Shown here: one piece after another, positions 33,101 to 41,887 of the stretch
Position numbering within the stretch: position 1 is the first letter of the stretch
Layout: each line of letters opens with the position of its first letter
Source: Streptomyces sp. NBC_01689
Lineage (GTDB): Bacteria > Actinomycetota > Actinomycetes > Streptomycetales > Streptomycetaceae
Assembly (NCBI RefSeq): GCF_036250675.1
Contig: NZ_CP109592.1
Location: 1,736,001 to 1,800,000 of the forward strand
DNA length: 64,000 nt
Direction: 5' to 3'
The notes under the pieces: generated by a model
The model's input: the letters and a program-made list of their open reading frames with translations, nothing else
Database searches by the model: none
What the model was told of the DNA's origin: nothing
Program-made: the position numbers and the translations under genes

Positions 33101-33910
33101 GTGCAGTTCCGCCAACAGGCCCTCGCCAAGCTGCAGTCGGCCGAAGAGCTCGACCTGCCGGTGCGGTTCGCGCGCCCCCAGGGCTGGCTCGTCCTGTCCG
33201 TCACGGTGGCCGTGATGGCGGCCGCGTCGGTCTGGGCCGTGACGGGCACCGTGGCCTCGACGGTCGGCGCCCCCGCCGTCCTCACGCACGCGCAGGGCAG
33301 TTACGTCCTGCAGAGTCCCGTCGCGGGGCAGGTCACCGCGGTCCTCGCCAAGGAGGGTGAACGGCTCGCCGCCGACGCCCCGGTGCTGAAGGTCCGTACC
33401 GCACAGGGCGGGACGTCCGTCGTCCGTACCGTCGCCGCGGGCCGCGTCACCGCCCTCGCCGCCACCATCGGGGCCATCATCTCCACCGGCGCGGACGTCG
33501 CCGCCGTGGAGAAGGTCGCGCACGCGGGCGACCCGCTCTACGCGACGGTGTACGTGCCCGCCGAGAGCGCCTCCACGATCCCCGCGGACGCCGCCGTCGA
33601 CCTCACCGTCCAGTCGGTGCCGACCCAGCAGTACGGAGTGCTGCGCGGCCGGGTGAAGGCGGTCGGCCGGAGCGTGCAGACCCGGCAGCAGATCACCTCC
33701 TACCTCGGCGACAGCCAGCTCGGCGAGCAGTTCACCAAGAAGGGCAGGCCGGTGGCCGTCCTGGTCTCCCTCGACCGTTCGTCCCGTACCAGGAGCGGTC
33801 TCACGTGGTCCTCGGCGGACGGGCCTCCCTACCCGCTGACCTCGATGACCCTGGCCACGGGCTCGATCCGCCTGGCCGATCAGCGTCCCGTCGATTGGCT
33901 GCTGCCGTGA
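33101..33910 (+). CDS. NHLM-system HlyD-like membrane fusion protein
   Basis: 269 residues from a GTG with GAGGGAAG upstream. A short cytosolic N-terminus (FRQQALAKLQSAEELDLPVRFARPQGW) precedes one transmembrane helix (LVLSVTVAVMAAASVWAVTG). An extracytoplasmic part follows with a lipoyl-like hairpin domain (GSYVLQSPVAGQVTAVLAKEGERLAADAPVLKV, then VAAGRVTALAATIGAIISTGADVAAVE) and a beta-barrel portion (LYATVYVPAESASTIPADAAVDLTVQ). This is the adaptor of NHLM-type peptide exporters. Its stop overlaps the next start (GTGA). Confidence 0.85.
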   Translation: MQFRQQALAKLQSAEELDLPVRFARPQGWLVLSVTVAVMAAASVWAVTGTVASTVGAPAVLTHAQGSYVLQSPVAGQVTAVLAKEGERLAADAPVLKVRTAQGGTSVVRTVAAGRVTALAATIGAIISTGADVAAVEKVAHAGDPLYATVYVPAESASTIPADAAVDLTVQSVPTQQYGVLRGRVKAVGRSVQTRQQITSYLGDSQLGEQFTKKGRPVAVLVSLDRSSRTRSGLTWSSADGPPYPLTSMTLATGSIRLADQRPVDWLLP

Positions 33911-36129
33911 CCACCACGCAGGACACCCGGGGCAGACGTCGCGCCGCGGCGCCGAAACGCACCGTCCCCAGGAGCAGCCGAAGGACCGTCCGCACGCCGA
34001 CGGTGCTCCAGATGGAGGCCGTGGAGTGCGGCGCGGCCTCCCTCGCCATGGTGCTCGGCCACCACGGCCGGTACATCCCCCTGGAAGAGCTCCGGATCGC
34101 CTGCGGTGTCTCCCGGGACGGCTCGCGCGCCAGCAACCTCTTGAAGGCGGCGCGCAGTTACGGCCTCACGGCCAAGGGCATGCAGATGGACACGGCCGCG
34201 CTCGCCGACGTGCAGGCGCCCGCGATCCTGTTCTGGGAGTTCAACCACTATGTCGTCTACGACGGCATGGGCCGCCGTCTCGGACGGCGCGGGGTGTACA
34301 TCAACGACCCGGGCAAGGGCCGCCGTTTCGTGCCCATGGAGGACTTCGACACGAGCTTCACCGGCGTGGTACTGGTCATGGAGCCGGGTCCCGACTTCCG
34401 CGCGGGCGGCCGCAGACCCGGGGTCCTGGGCGCCATGCCGGCCCGGCTGCGCGGGACGTCGGGCACGATGCCCGCGGCGGTGCTGGCCAGTCTGCTCCTG
34501 GTCGCGGTCGGCGCGGCGGTGCCCGCGCTCAGCAGGACGTACATCGACACGTATCTGATCGGCGGTCAGACCTCGCTGCTCGGCGTGCTCTTCGCGTCGA
34601 TGGGCGCGTGTGTCGTGCTGACCGTGCTGCTGACCTGGCTCCAGCAGGCGAACCTGCTGCACGGCCGGATCGTCTCCTCGACGCTGAGCAGCGCCCGCTT
34701 CCTGCGTCATCTGCTGCGGCTCCCGGTCACCTTCTTCTCCCAGCGCAGCCCGGCCGACCTGGTGCAGCGGCTGCAGTCGAACGACGCGGTGGCCGAGACC
34801 CTGGCCCGCGACCTCGCGGCGGCGGGCGTGGACGCGGTGGTCGTGGTGCTCTACGCCGTGCTCCTCTACACCTACGACCCGCAGCTCACCGCGGTCGGTA
34901 TCGGTGTGGCACTGCTCAACGTGGTCGCGATGCGGGTGGTGATCCGGCTGCGCGCGACCCGTACGGCGAAACTCCGCGCCGACAGCGCCCGGCTCACCAA
35001 CACGGCGTACACGGGGCTGCAGTTGATCGAGACCATGAAGGCGACCGGTGGTGAGGACGGCTACTTCCGCAAGTGGGCCGGGCAGCACGCCACGACGCTG
35101 GAGGAGCAGCAGCGCCTCGGTGTGCCGAGCGCCTGGCTGGGCGTGGTCGCGCCGACGCTCGCCACGCTCAACAGCGCGCTGATCCTGTGGATCGGCGGCC
35201 TGCGGGCGATGGAGGGGCACATCTCGGTCGGTCTGCTCGTGGCCTTCCAGGCCCTCGTCACCCGTTTCACCGCCCCGCTCACCCGGCTCAACGGCGTCGC
35301 GGGCCGCATCCAGGACTTCGCCGCCGACGTGGCGCGTCTCAAGGACGTCGAGAGCTTCCGGGCCGACCCGCTGTACGCGCGCTCCGGCACCGGCGACTCC
35401 ACCCGCAGACTGCACGGTCATGTCGAGCTGGAGAACATCACGTTCGGCTACAGCCCGCTCGACAAGCCGCTGCTCACCGGTTTCTCGCTGACCGTGGGAC
35501 CGGGCCGGCAGGTGGCGCTGGTGGGCGGCTCGGGCAGCGGCAAGTCCACGGTCTCCCGGCTGATCTCCGGCCTGTACACCCCTTGGGAGGGCACGATCCG
35601 CATCGACGGGCAGCGGCTGGAGGACATTCCGCGCGGCGCGCTCGCGGCCTCCGTCTCCTTCGTCGACCAGGACGTCTTCCTCTTCGAGGGCACGGTCCGC
35701 GACAACGTGGCGCTCTGGGATCCGTCCATCCCGGACGAGGCCGTCGTCACCGCTCTGCAGGACGCGGCCCTGTACGACATCGTGGTGCGCCGTCCCGGCG
35801 GCATCCACAGCCGGGTCGAGCAGGACGGCCGCAACTTCTCCGGCGGCCAGCGTCAACGGCTGGAGATCGCCAGGGCGTTGGTGCGCAGGCCGAGCATCCT
35901 GGTCCTCGACGAGGTGACCAGCGCGCTGGACGCCGAGACGGAGCAGACCGTCATCGACAACCTGCGCAAGCGCGGTTGCGCCTGTGTGGTGATCGCGCAC
36001 CGGCTCAGCACGGTGCGCGACAGCGACGAGATCGTCGTGCTCCAGCACGGCACGATCGTGGAACGCGGGCGGCACGACGCCCTGGTGGCGGCCGGCGGTC
36101 CGTACGCCGAGCTGGTCAGGGAGCGATGA
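33907..36129 (+). CDS. NHLM-family peptidase C39/permease/ATPase (leader-cleaving peptide exporter)
   Basis: 740 residues from the GTG overlapping the adaptor stop. The N-terminal C39 peptidase has catalytic C41 (VECGAASLAMVL), H114 (FNHYVVYDG) and D134 (INDPGKG). Six transmembrane helices follow (about 175-460). The ATPase has Walker A GGSGSGKSTV (about 540), FVDQDVFLFEGTVRDNVALW, signature FSGGQRQRLEIARALVRRP (about 644), Walker B ILVLDEVTSALD and switch His in VIAHRLSTV. It cleaves behind the double glycine of the precursor and drives the core peptide out. All catalytic residues are present. Confidence 0.92.
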   Translation: MTTTQDTRGRRRAAAPKRTVPRSSRRTVRTPTVLQMEAVECGAASLAMVLGHHGRYIPLEELRIACGVSRDGSRASNLLKAARSYGLTAKGMQMDTAALADVQAPAILFWEFNHYVVYDGMGRRLGRRGVYINDPGKGRRFVPMEDFDTSFTGVVLVMEPGPDFRAGGRRPGVLGAMPARLRGTSGTMPAAVLASLLLVAVGAAVPALSRTYIDTYLIGGQTSLLGVLFASMGACVVLTVLLTWLQQANLLHGRIVSSTLSSARFLRHLLRLPVTFFSQRSPADLVQRLQSNDAVAETLARDLAAAGVDAVVVVLYAVLLYTYDPQLTAVGIGVALLNVVAMRVVIRLRATRTAKLRADSARLTNTAYTGLQLIETMKATGGEDGYFRKWAGQHATTLEEQQRLGVPSAWLGVVAPTLATLNSALILWIGGLRAMEGHISVGLLVAFQALVTRFTAPLTRLNGVAGRIQDFAADVARLKDVESFRADPLYARSGTGDSTRRLHGHVELENITFGYSPLDKPLLTGFSLTVGPGRQVALVGGSGSGKSTVSRLISGLYTPWEGTIRIDGQRLEDIPRGALAASVSFVDQDVFLFEGTVRDNVALWDPSIPDEAVVTALQDAALYDIVVRRPGGIHSRVEQDGRNFSGGQRQRLEIARALVRRPSILVLDEVTSALDAETEQTVIDNLRKRGCACVVIAHRLSTVRDSDEIVVLQHGTIVERGRHDALVAAGGPYAELVRER

Positions 36130-36130
36130 G

Positions 36131-38944
36131 ATGACGACGGTTCACGAGGGCGACGTCGTCCTCGGCGCGCTCGGCACGATGGGGACGCCGGTCGACTGCG
36201 CCGGACTCAACCGCCTCGACCTGGAGGGTCCGCAGGTGCTGTGGCTGGTCGCCGCGGGCGCCCTGGACCTGTTCGCCGTGGACGCGGCGCAGCAGGGCCA
36301 CTGGCACCATCTCGGCCGTCTCGAAGCGGGGTCGCTGCTGCTCGGCCCGGTCGCGGGCCCCCAGCACACGCTGGTAGGACGCCCGTTGCGGGACTGCGCG
36401 GTGCGCCGGATCGTGCTGCGGGAGCTGTACCAGCCGGTGCCCACCGAGACCTGGTCCTACGACGGTTACGGCAACCCCCAGTACGTGCCGCCGACTTCGA
36501 GCCCGCTGGAGTACGCGCTCGCGCTCGGCGTCGGCCGCAGCCTGTCCATCCTCTTCCAGGCCCCCACCGCCACGGAGAACGCGGCCGCGCTCACGGACGA
36601 CGACGTCTTCTGGATGCAGGTGCCACCGGGAAGCGTGCAGTACGGCTCGCTGTACGGGGCGGAGGCCGCGGCGGACCTGCTGATGGACCCGGGGGTCTGG
36701 CAGGGCATGGTCGACCAGCAGTTCCGGCTGCTGGCCACCCTGGACCGCTGGATCGAGCAGATGGAGGCCCGTCACGAGGACCGGACCGCCGCCGGCATCA
36801 AGGCGGGTGAGGCCGTCCGCGCCCAGGCCGACCGGACCCTGCTGGCGTCCATCGGCAAGTCGTCCAAGCGCCCTACGGCGGCCGACACGGACGCCACGTA
36901 CGCGGCCTGCGTACTGGTCGCCCGCGTCTCGGGGATCACCCTCGCCGAGCCCGCGCGGAGCGGCACCGAGAGCGACCGGCTCGACCCGGTGGAGCGGATC
37001 GCGCTGGCCTCGCGCGTCCGCAGTCGCACGGTGCGCCTGGACGGGGCCTGGTGGCGGGACGACATCGGTCCGCTGGTGGGCCGGCGCGCGGTGTCCGGCA
37101 GCCCGGTCGCGCTGCTGTGGCGGCGCGGCGGCTATGTGGCCGTACATCCGTCGTCGGAGCGGGAGACACCGGTCGAGAAGGCGAACGCGGCCGAGTTCGA
37201 GCCGCGGGGGGTGATGTTCTACCGGCCGCTGCCCGAACGCCGGCTGAGTCCGCTCGGGCTCGCGCGGTTCTGTCTCCGAGGCACGGGCGGCGATCTGCGC
37301 AACCTCGCGGTCAGCGGTCTCGTCACCGTGGCGATCGGCGCCCTGGTGCCGATCGCCACCGGCAAGGTGCTCGGTGAGTACGTGCCGAAGGCCCAGCACG
37401 GGCTCATCGTGCAGGTCTGCCTGGCGATCATGATCACCAGTGTGGTGTCGGCGGCGTTCATGCTGCTGCAGAACCTCACGCTGCTGCGGATGGAGGGACG
37501 GATCGAGGCGACGCTGCAACCGGCCGTGTGGGACCGGCTGTTGCGGCTGCCGACGAAGTTCTTCACCTCCCGCTCGACCGGTGAACTGGCGAGCGCCGCC
37601 ATGGGGATCAGCGCGATCCGCCGGCTGCTCGCCGGTGTCGGACCCACCCTCGCGCAGGCCGGCACGGTCGGGGTGATGAACCTGGGACTGCTGCTCTGGT
37701 ACAGCGTGCCCCTGGCGCTGGCCGCGGTCGCCATGCTCGTGGTCGTCGCGGGGGTGTTCCTGGGCCTCGGTCTGTGGCAGGTGCGGTGGCAGCGCCGGCT
37801 CGTCGTGCTCGGCAACAAGCTGAACAACCAGGCCTTCCAGACCCTGCGCGGGCTGCCGAAACTGCGGGTCGCCGCGGCGGAGAACTACGCGTACGCGGCC
37901 TGGGCGGGCGAGTTCGCGCGCAGCCGCGAACTCCAGCGCAAGGTCGGCCGTATCAAGAACCTCACGACGGTGCTGGGAGCGGTGTACCTGCCGCTCTGTT
38001 CCCTGCTGATGTTCATGCTGCTCGCCGGCCCGGCGAGCGGGTCGCTGTCGGCGGCGGACTTCCTCACCTTCAACACCTCGGTGACGATGCTGCTGACCTC
38101 GGTCACCCAACTGACCGGCGCCTTCGTCTCGGCGGCCGCCGCGCTGCCGATGTTCGAGGAGATCAGGCCGGTGCTCGACGCCACCCCGGAGGTCCGGGTC
38201 GCGAGCACCCGCCCCGGCGTGCTGTCCGGTGCCGTCGAGGCCCGGGGGCTCTCCTTCCGGTACGCCGACGACGGTCCACTCGTCCTGGACGACGTGTCGT
38301 TCGACGTCCGGGCGGGTGAGTTCGTGGCGATCGTCGGCCCCAGCGGCTGCGGGAAGTCCACCCTGCTGAGGCTGCTGATCGGCTTCGACAGACCGGTCTC
38401 GGGCAGTGTCCTGTACGACGGGCAGGACCTGGCGGCCCTCGACCAGTCGGCGGTGCGCCGTCAGTGCGGTGTCGTGCTGCAGCACGCCGAGCCGTTCACC
38501 GGGTCCGTGCTCGACTGCATCTGCGGCACCGAGCCGTACACCCCCGAGGAGGCCATGGCGGCGGCCGAGATGGCGGGGCTGGCCGAGGACATCCGGCGGA
38601 TGCCGATGGGCCTGCACACGATCGTCTCCGGCAGCGGGGCGGTCTCGGGCGGCCAGCGCCAGCGGCTGATGATCGCCCAGGCGCTGATCCGCCGTCCCCG
38701 GATCCTCTTCTTCGACGAGGCCACCAGCGCCCTGGACAACGAGACCCAGCGCACGGTCATCGAGAGCACCCGCGCGCTCAACGCCACCCGGGTCGTGATC
38801 GCGCACCGGCTGTCCACGGTCATGGACGCCGACCGCGTGATCGTGATGGAGGGCGGCCGGGTCGCCGAACAGGGACCGCCCGAGCGGCTGCTCGCGGACA
38901 CCGGCGGACGGCTGCACGAGCTGGTGCACAGGCAGTTGGCGTGA
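36131..38944 (+). CDS. NHLM-system second ABC protein (permease/ATPase with N-terminal sensor-like domain)
   Basis: 937 residues, starting one base after the preceding stop. The N-terminal 380 or so residues form a soluble region. Its opening (FAVDAAQQGHWHHLGRLEAGSLLLGP) resembles a cyclic-nucleotide-binding-type beta barrel. The permease part follows (about 390-690), then an ATPase with Walker A GPSGCGKSTL (about 735), signature VSGGQRQRLMIAQALIRRP (about 838), Walker B ILFFDEATSALDN and VIAHRLSTV. No peptidase domain is present. This matches the third component of NHLM bacteriocin export systems, which probably pairs with the peptidase-ABC protein. It ends the operon; the next gene is convergent. 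Confidence 0.9.
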   Translation: MTTVHEGDVVLGALGTMGTPVDCAGLNRLDLEGPQVLWLVAAGALDLFAVDAAQQGHWHHLGRLEAGSLLLGPVAGPQHTLVGRPLRDCAVRRIVLRELYQPVPTETWSYDGYGNPQYVPPTSSPLEYALALGVGRSLSILFQAPTATENAAALTDDDVFWMQVPPGSVQYGSLYGAEAAADLLMDPGVWQGMVDQQFRLLATLDRWIEQMEARHEDRTAAGIKAGEAVRAQADRTLLASIGKSSKRPTAADTDATYAACVLVARVSGITLAEPARSGTESDRLDPVERIALASRVRSRTVRLDGAWWRDDIGPLVGRRAVSGSPVALLWRRGGYVAVHPSSERETPVEKANAAEFEPRGVMFYRPLPERRLSPLGLARFCLRGTGGDLRNLAVSGLVTVAIGALVPIATGKVLGEYVPKAQHGLIVQVCLAIMITSVVSAAFMLLQNLTLLRMEGRIEATLQPAVWDRLLRLPTKFFTSRSTGELASAAMGISAIRRLLAGVGPTLAQAGTVGVMNLGLLLWYSVPLALAAVAMLVVVAGVFLGLGLWQVRWQRRLVVLGNKLNNQAFQTLRGLPKLRVAAAENYAYAAWAGEFARSRELQRKVGRIKNLTTVLGAVYLPLCSLLMFMLLAGPASGSLSAADFLTFNTSVTMLLTSVTQLTGAFVSAAAALPMFEEIRPVLDATPEVRVASTRPGVLSGAVEARGLSFRYADDGPLVLDDVSFDVRAGEFVAIVGPSGCGKSTLLRLLIGFDRPVSGSVLYDGQDLAALDQSAVRRQCGVVLQHAEPFTGSVLDCICGTEPYTPEEAMAAAEMAGLAEDIRRMPMGLHTIVSGSGAVSGGQRQRLMIAQALIRRPRILFFDEATSALDNETQRTVIESTRALNATRVVIAHRLSTVMDADRVIVMEGGRVAEQGPPERLLADTGGRLHELVHRQLA

Positions 38945-38948
38945 GAGG

Positions 38949-39485
38949 TCAGTCGATCCCCGGCACCGGAGCCCCGGAGGGGACACCGGCGGCCAGGTAG
39001 GCGCCGTAGACCTCCCGCCAGGGTGCCGCGCCGCCGGCGTGCGGGCCCGGGGAGTGCTCTCCGCGGGCCTTGGCGTCGAGGCCGGCGAGGCACACCTCCC
39101 ATCCCGCGCCGTTGCGGGCGGCGGTGTCCTCGGCCGCGAGCACGTCGGTGAGGGTCAGATGGGTGCGCTTCTCGTCGAGGGCTTCGAGGTCGAAGTGGAG
39201 TTCGTCGCCGCCCCAGGCGAAGGAGAGGTGGCGGGGCGGGTCGACGGCGAGGACGCGGCCGGTGGAGTCGGGCATGTTCGGGTCGCCGCTGAACCTGATG
39301 GTCCCGCCCGGGCTCAGCTCGATCTCCGCGCGGGAGGGGAACCAGCCCGCCAGCTCCTCCGGGTCGGTCACGAACTGCCAGACGCGGTCGACCGGATGGT
39401 CGTAGGTACGGCTGAAGCGGACGGCGGGGCGGCCGTCGTCGAGGGTGAGGTAGGTGCCGGTGAGGGCGGGGCGTTCGGCCGACAT
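38949..39485 (-). CDS. SRPBCC (AHSA1-type) domain protein
   Basis: 178 residues. It is an AHSA1-like fold: AVRFSRTYDHPVDRVWQFVTDPEELAGWFPSRAEIELSPGG, then RVLAVDPPRHLSFAWGGDELHFDLEA and a long C-terminal helix (GAGWEVCLAGLDAKARGE). Such proteins bind small hydrophobic ligands. It follows an ArsR gene by 6 bases in the same orientation, a very common pair in actinobacteria whose physiological role is unclear. It converges on the NHLM exporter with only 4 bases between stops. Confidence 0.87.
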   Translation of the reverse strand: MSAERPALTGTYLTLDDGRPAVRFSRTYDHPVDRVWQFVTDPEELAGWFPSRAEIELSPGGTIRFSGDPNMPDSTGRVLAVDPPRHLSFAWGGDELHFDLEALDEKRTHLTLTDVLAAEDTAARNGAGWEVCLAGLDAKARGEHSPGPHAGGAAPWREVYGAYLAAGVPSGAPVPGID

Positions 39486-39491
39486 GGTGAC

Positions 39492-39845
39492 TCAGTCCTT
39501 CGCGGTGGGGGCTTCGGGGGCGTCCGACGGCTCCCCCGCCGCCTCGTCCAGGCGGCGGCCGAGAGTGTCGAGGCGGTCGTTCCACAGCGAGCGGTACGGG
39601 GCGAGCCAGGCGTCGAGCGCCGCGATCGGGGCCGGGTCCAGCGCGTAGACGCGGCGCTGCGCGTCCTGGCTGACCCGGACCAGACCCGCGTCCCGCAGCA
39701 CCCGCAGATGCTTCGAGGTGCTCGGCTGGCTCAGTCCGCACGCCGCGACGATCTCTCCGACGGGGCGCGGGCGCTCCCGCAGCAGCGCGACGATGGCGCG
39801 GCGGTGCGGGTCGGCGAGCGCGGTCCAGGGAGTGGGGTCGGGCAC
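39492..39845 (-). CDS. ArsR family winged-helix repressor
   Basis: 117 residues from GTG at 39845; an upstream TTG at 39854 is also in frame. I chose the GTG because a good promoter places the transcript start at it (see the promoter entry), giving a leaderless mRNA. The fold is WTALADPHRRAIVALLRERPRPVGEIVAACGLSQPSTSKHLRVLRDAGLVRV, then QDAQRRVYALDPAPIAALDAWLAPY. No metal-binding Cys pair is present, so it is the SRPBCC-associated, non-metal ArsR type. It probably represses its own two-gene operon. Confidence 0.87.
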   Translation of the reverse strand: MPDPTPWTALADPHRRAIVALLRERPRPVGEIVAACGLSQPSTSKHLRVLRDAGLVRVSQDAQRRVYALDPAPIAALDAWLAPYRSLWNDRLDTLGRRLDEAAGEPSDAPEAPTAKD

Positions 39846-39852
39846 GGAGTTC

Positions 39853-39888
39853 AATATGCCGCTTCGGTTATATGCCAGTCAAGGCATA
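39853..39888 (-). promoter_or_regulatory. Leaderless promoter of the ArsR/SRPBCC operon with overlapping operator
   Basis: On the minus strand a -35 TTGACT (39882-39877) is followed after 18 bases by CATATT (39858-39853). The expected transcription start 7-8 bases further falls on the GTG at 39845. The inverted repeat TATGCC (39871-39876) / GGCATA (39883-39888) with a 6-base centre surrounds the -35, a likely ArsR site. GGCATAT recurs as a direct repeat across the -10. Confidence 0.6.
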
Positions 39889-39952
39889 GAGGGGTTCCGG
39901 GAGTCCCGCCCCGCGCCCCATGATGTGACGGTCGCCTCACTCGACTCCCCTA

Positions 39953-40012
39953 GCGAAACGTTGCCGTTTCGCAGGCGGTGTCCTACTGTCGATGTGTACG
40001 AAACAGTTTCGT
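39953..40012. promoter_or_regulatory. Two GAAAC/GTTTC palindromic operators and promoter of the DHA2 exporter
   Basis: GCGAAACGTTGCCGTTTCGC (39953-39972) is a perfect inverted repeat with 8-base arms. ACGAAACAGTTTCGT (39998-40012) is a perfect 7-base one with a single central base. Between and over them lies TTGCCG (39961-39966), 17 bases, TACTGT (39984-39989), a good -35/-10 pair for the exporter at 40057. The layout is typical of TetR-family repression; no TetR gene is in the window. Confidence 0.6.
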
Positions 40013-40056
40013 TTACGACCTGTCATCCCGAGCGACCTCCCTGGAGCGGCTCTCCC

Positions 40057-41556
40057 ATGTCCCAGACCCTGACCGAAGGTGCCCGCAAGGGCTCCGTGGA
40101 CTCCGCGTCCGCGCCGTCGCCGCGGCGGTGGTGGATTCTCGCGATCATCGGCATCGCGCAGCTGATGGTGGTCCTCGACGCGACCATCGTGAACATCGCC
40201 CTGCCGTCCGCGCAGGCCGACCTCGGCTTCTCCGACGGCAACCGGCAGTGGATCGTCACGGCCTACTCGCTGGCCTTCGCCTCCCTGCTGCTGCTCGGCG
40301 GACGCATCGCCGACCTCTTCGGGCGCAAGCCCGCCTTCCTCATCGGCGTCGCCGGATTCGCCGGCGCCTCGGTCCTCGGCGGCGCCTCCACCAGCTTCGG
40401 CATGCTGGTCACCGCACGGGCCCTCCAGGGCGTCTTCGGCGCGCTGCTCGCCCCCGCCGCGCTCTCGCTGCTGAACACGACCTTCACCGACGCGAAGGAA
40501 CGCGCCAAGGCCTTCAGCGTCTACGGCGCGATCGCCGGTGCGGGCGGCGCGGTCGGTCTGCTGCTCGGCGGTGTACTGACCGACGCGCTCGACTGGCGCT
40601 GGACGCTGTTCGTCAACCTCGTCTTCGCGGTCGTCGCCTTCGCCGGCGGCTGGGTCCTGCTGAGCAACCACCGGGACGCCGCGAACTCCCGGCTCGACCT
40701 GCCGGGCACCCTGCTGGTCTCCTCCGGTCTCTTCGCGCTGGTCTACGGATTCTCCAACGCCGAGACCCACGACTGGAGTTCGCCGCTGACCTGGGGCTTC
40801 CTGATCGCGGGCGGCATCCTGCTCAGCGCCTTCGCCGGCTGGCAGACCCGCGCCGAGCACCCGCTGCTGCCGATGCGCGTCCTGCTCGACCGCGACCGCG
40901 CCGCCTCGTTCGTCACCGTGCTGATCACCGGTGCGGGCATGTTCGGCGTCTTCCTCTTCCTCACCTACTACCTGCAGCTGAACCTGGGCTTCAGCCCGAC
41001 GAAGACCGGTGTCGCCTTCCTGCCGATGATGGCCACCCTGATGGTCATGGCCCAGGTGTCCACCACCGTCCTGGTGCCGCGCATCGGCCCGAAGATCGTC
41101 ATCCCGGCGGGCTTCGCGATCGCCGTCGGCGGCATGGCCTGGCTGACCGGCATCGGGGTCGCCTCGGACTTCTCCACCGCCGTGCTGCCGCAGTTGCTCC
41201 TGATCGGCGCGGGCCTCGGCATCGTGATGCCGCCCGCCATGTCGCTGGCCACCAGCGGGATCGCCGCCGAGGACGCGGGCGTCGCCTCCGCGACCGTCAA
41301 CACGATGCAGCAGGTGGGCGGTTCGATCGGCACCGCGCTGCTGAACACCCTCGCCGCGAGCGCCGCGACCAGCTACCTGGCCGGCAAGGACGCGACGGAC
41401 AAGCTGGTCCGCGCGCAGTCGACGATCGAGAGCTACACCACCGCCTTCTGGTGGTCGGCCGGCTTCTTCGCCGCGGGCGCGGTGATCGCCTTCCTGCTCT
41501 ACCGACGTGGCACCCAGGAGCAGGACCCGGACGCCGTGCGCGCCGTCCACATGTAG
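40057..41556 (+). CDS. MFS transporter, DHA2 (14-helix drug:H+ antiporter) family
   Basis: 499 residues with 14 predicted membrane helices. Motifs: LMVVLDATIVNIALP (motif D1, D in helix 1), LGGRIADLFGRKPAFLIG (motif A), and LLGGVLTDALDWRWTLFVN (motif C region G..L.G.L.D..WRW). Such proteins export drugs or secondary metabolites using the proton gradient. Tight palindromic operators upstream imply ligand-induced expression. A strong terminator follows. Confidence 0.92.
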   Translation: MSQTLTEGARKGSVDSASAPSPRRWWILAIIGIAQLMVVLDATIVNIALPSAQADLGFSDGNRQWIVTAYSLAFASLLLLGGRIADLFGRKPAFLIGVAGFAGASVLGGASTSFGMLVTARALQGVFGALLAPAALSLLNTTFTDAKERAKAFSVYGAIAGAGGAVGLLLGGVLTDALDWRWTLFVNLVFAVVAFAGGWVLLSNHRDAANSRLDLPGTLLVSSGLFALVYGFSNAETHDWSSPLTWGFLIAGGILLSAFAGWQTRAEHPLLPMRVLLDRDRAASFVTVLITGAGMFGVFLFLTYYLQLNLGFSPTKTGVAFLPMMATLMVMAQVSTTVLVPRIGPKIVIPAGFAIAVGGMAWLTGIGVASDFSTAVLPQLLLIGAGLGIVMPPAMSLATSGIAAEDAGVASATVNTMQQVGGSIGTALLNTLAASAATSYLAGKDATDKLVRAQSTIESYTTAFWWSAGFFAAGAVIAFLLYRRGTQEQDPDAVRAVHM

Positions 41557-41580
41557 TACCCGTGCAATCACCCCGGAACC

Positions 41581-41616
41581 GAGGGGCCGCCGTCTGCAGG
41601 GAGACGGCGGCCCCTC
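41581..41616 (+). terminator. Terminator of the DHA2 exporter
   Basis: Perfect 15-base arms GAGGGGCCGCCGTCT (41581-41595) and AGACGGCGGCCCCTC (41602-41616) with a 6-base loop, 24 bases after the stop; followed by CTCC. The remaining bases to 41887 show no gene. Confidence 0.85.
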
Positions 41617-41887
41617 CTCCTGTCACCCGGCGGCTCCCCGCGCGGCGCCGCGTCCGGACGAGCCCGCGCACCGCGCCGCCGTCCTCTCACACCGTCGCGG
41701 CCCCGGACAGGCCTGGGCCGGCCCGGACGGAACCGGACCGGCCCGGAACATGCCGAAGGCCGGCCGGAGGCCCCACTCCGCCCGGCCGACCCTCGGTGCG
41801 AGATCGCGCTGCGCTCCGCGACGGGGCTCGCACTCCCCAGCTACGCTCCCCGATCGATGCTCACGAAAAGCGCGCGATCCCGGTCTC

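Noticed and set aside
36116..38986. 956-residue reading frame antisense to the second NHLM ABC protein
   Set aside because: Low-complexity composition and no recognisable fold; the plus-strand gene has full ABC motifs.
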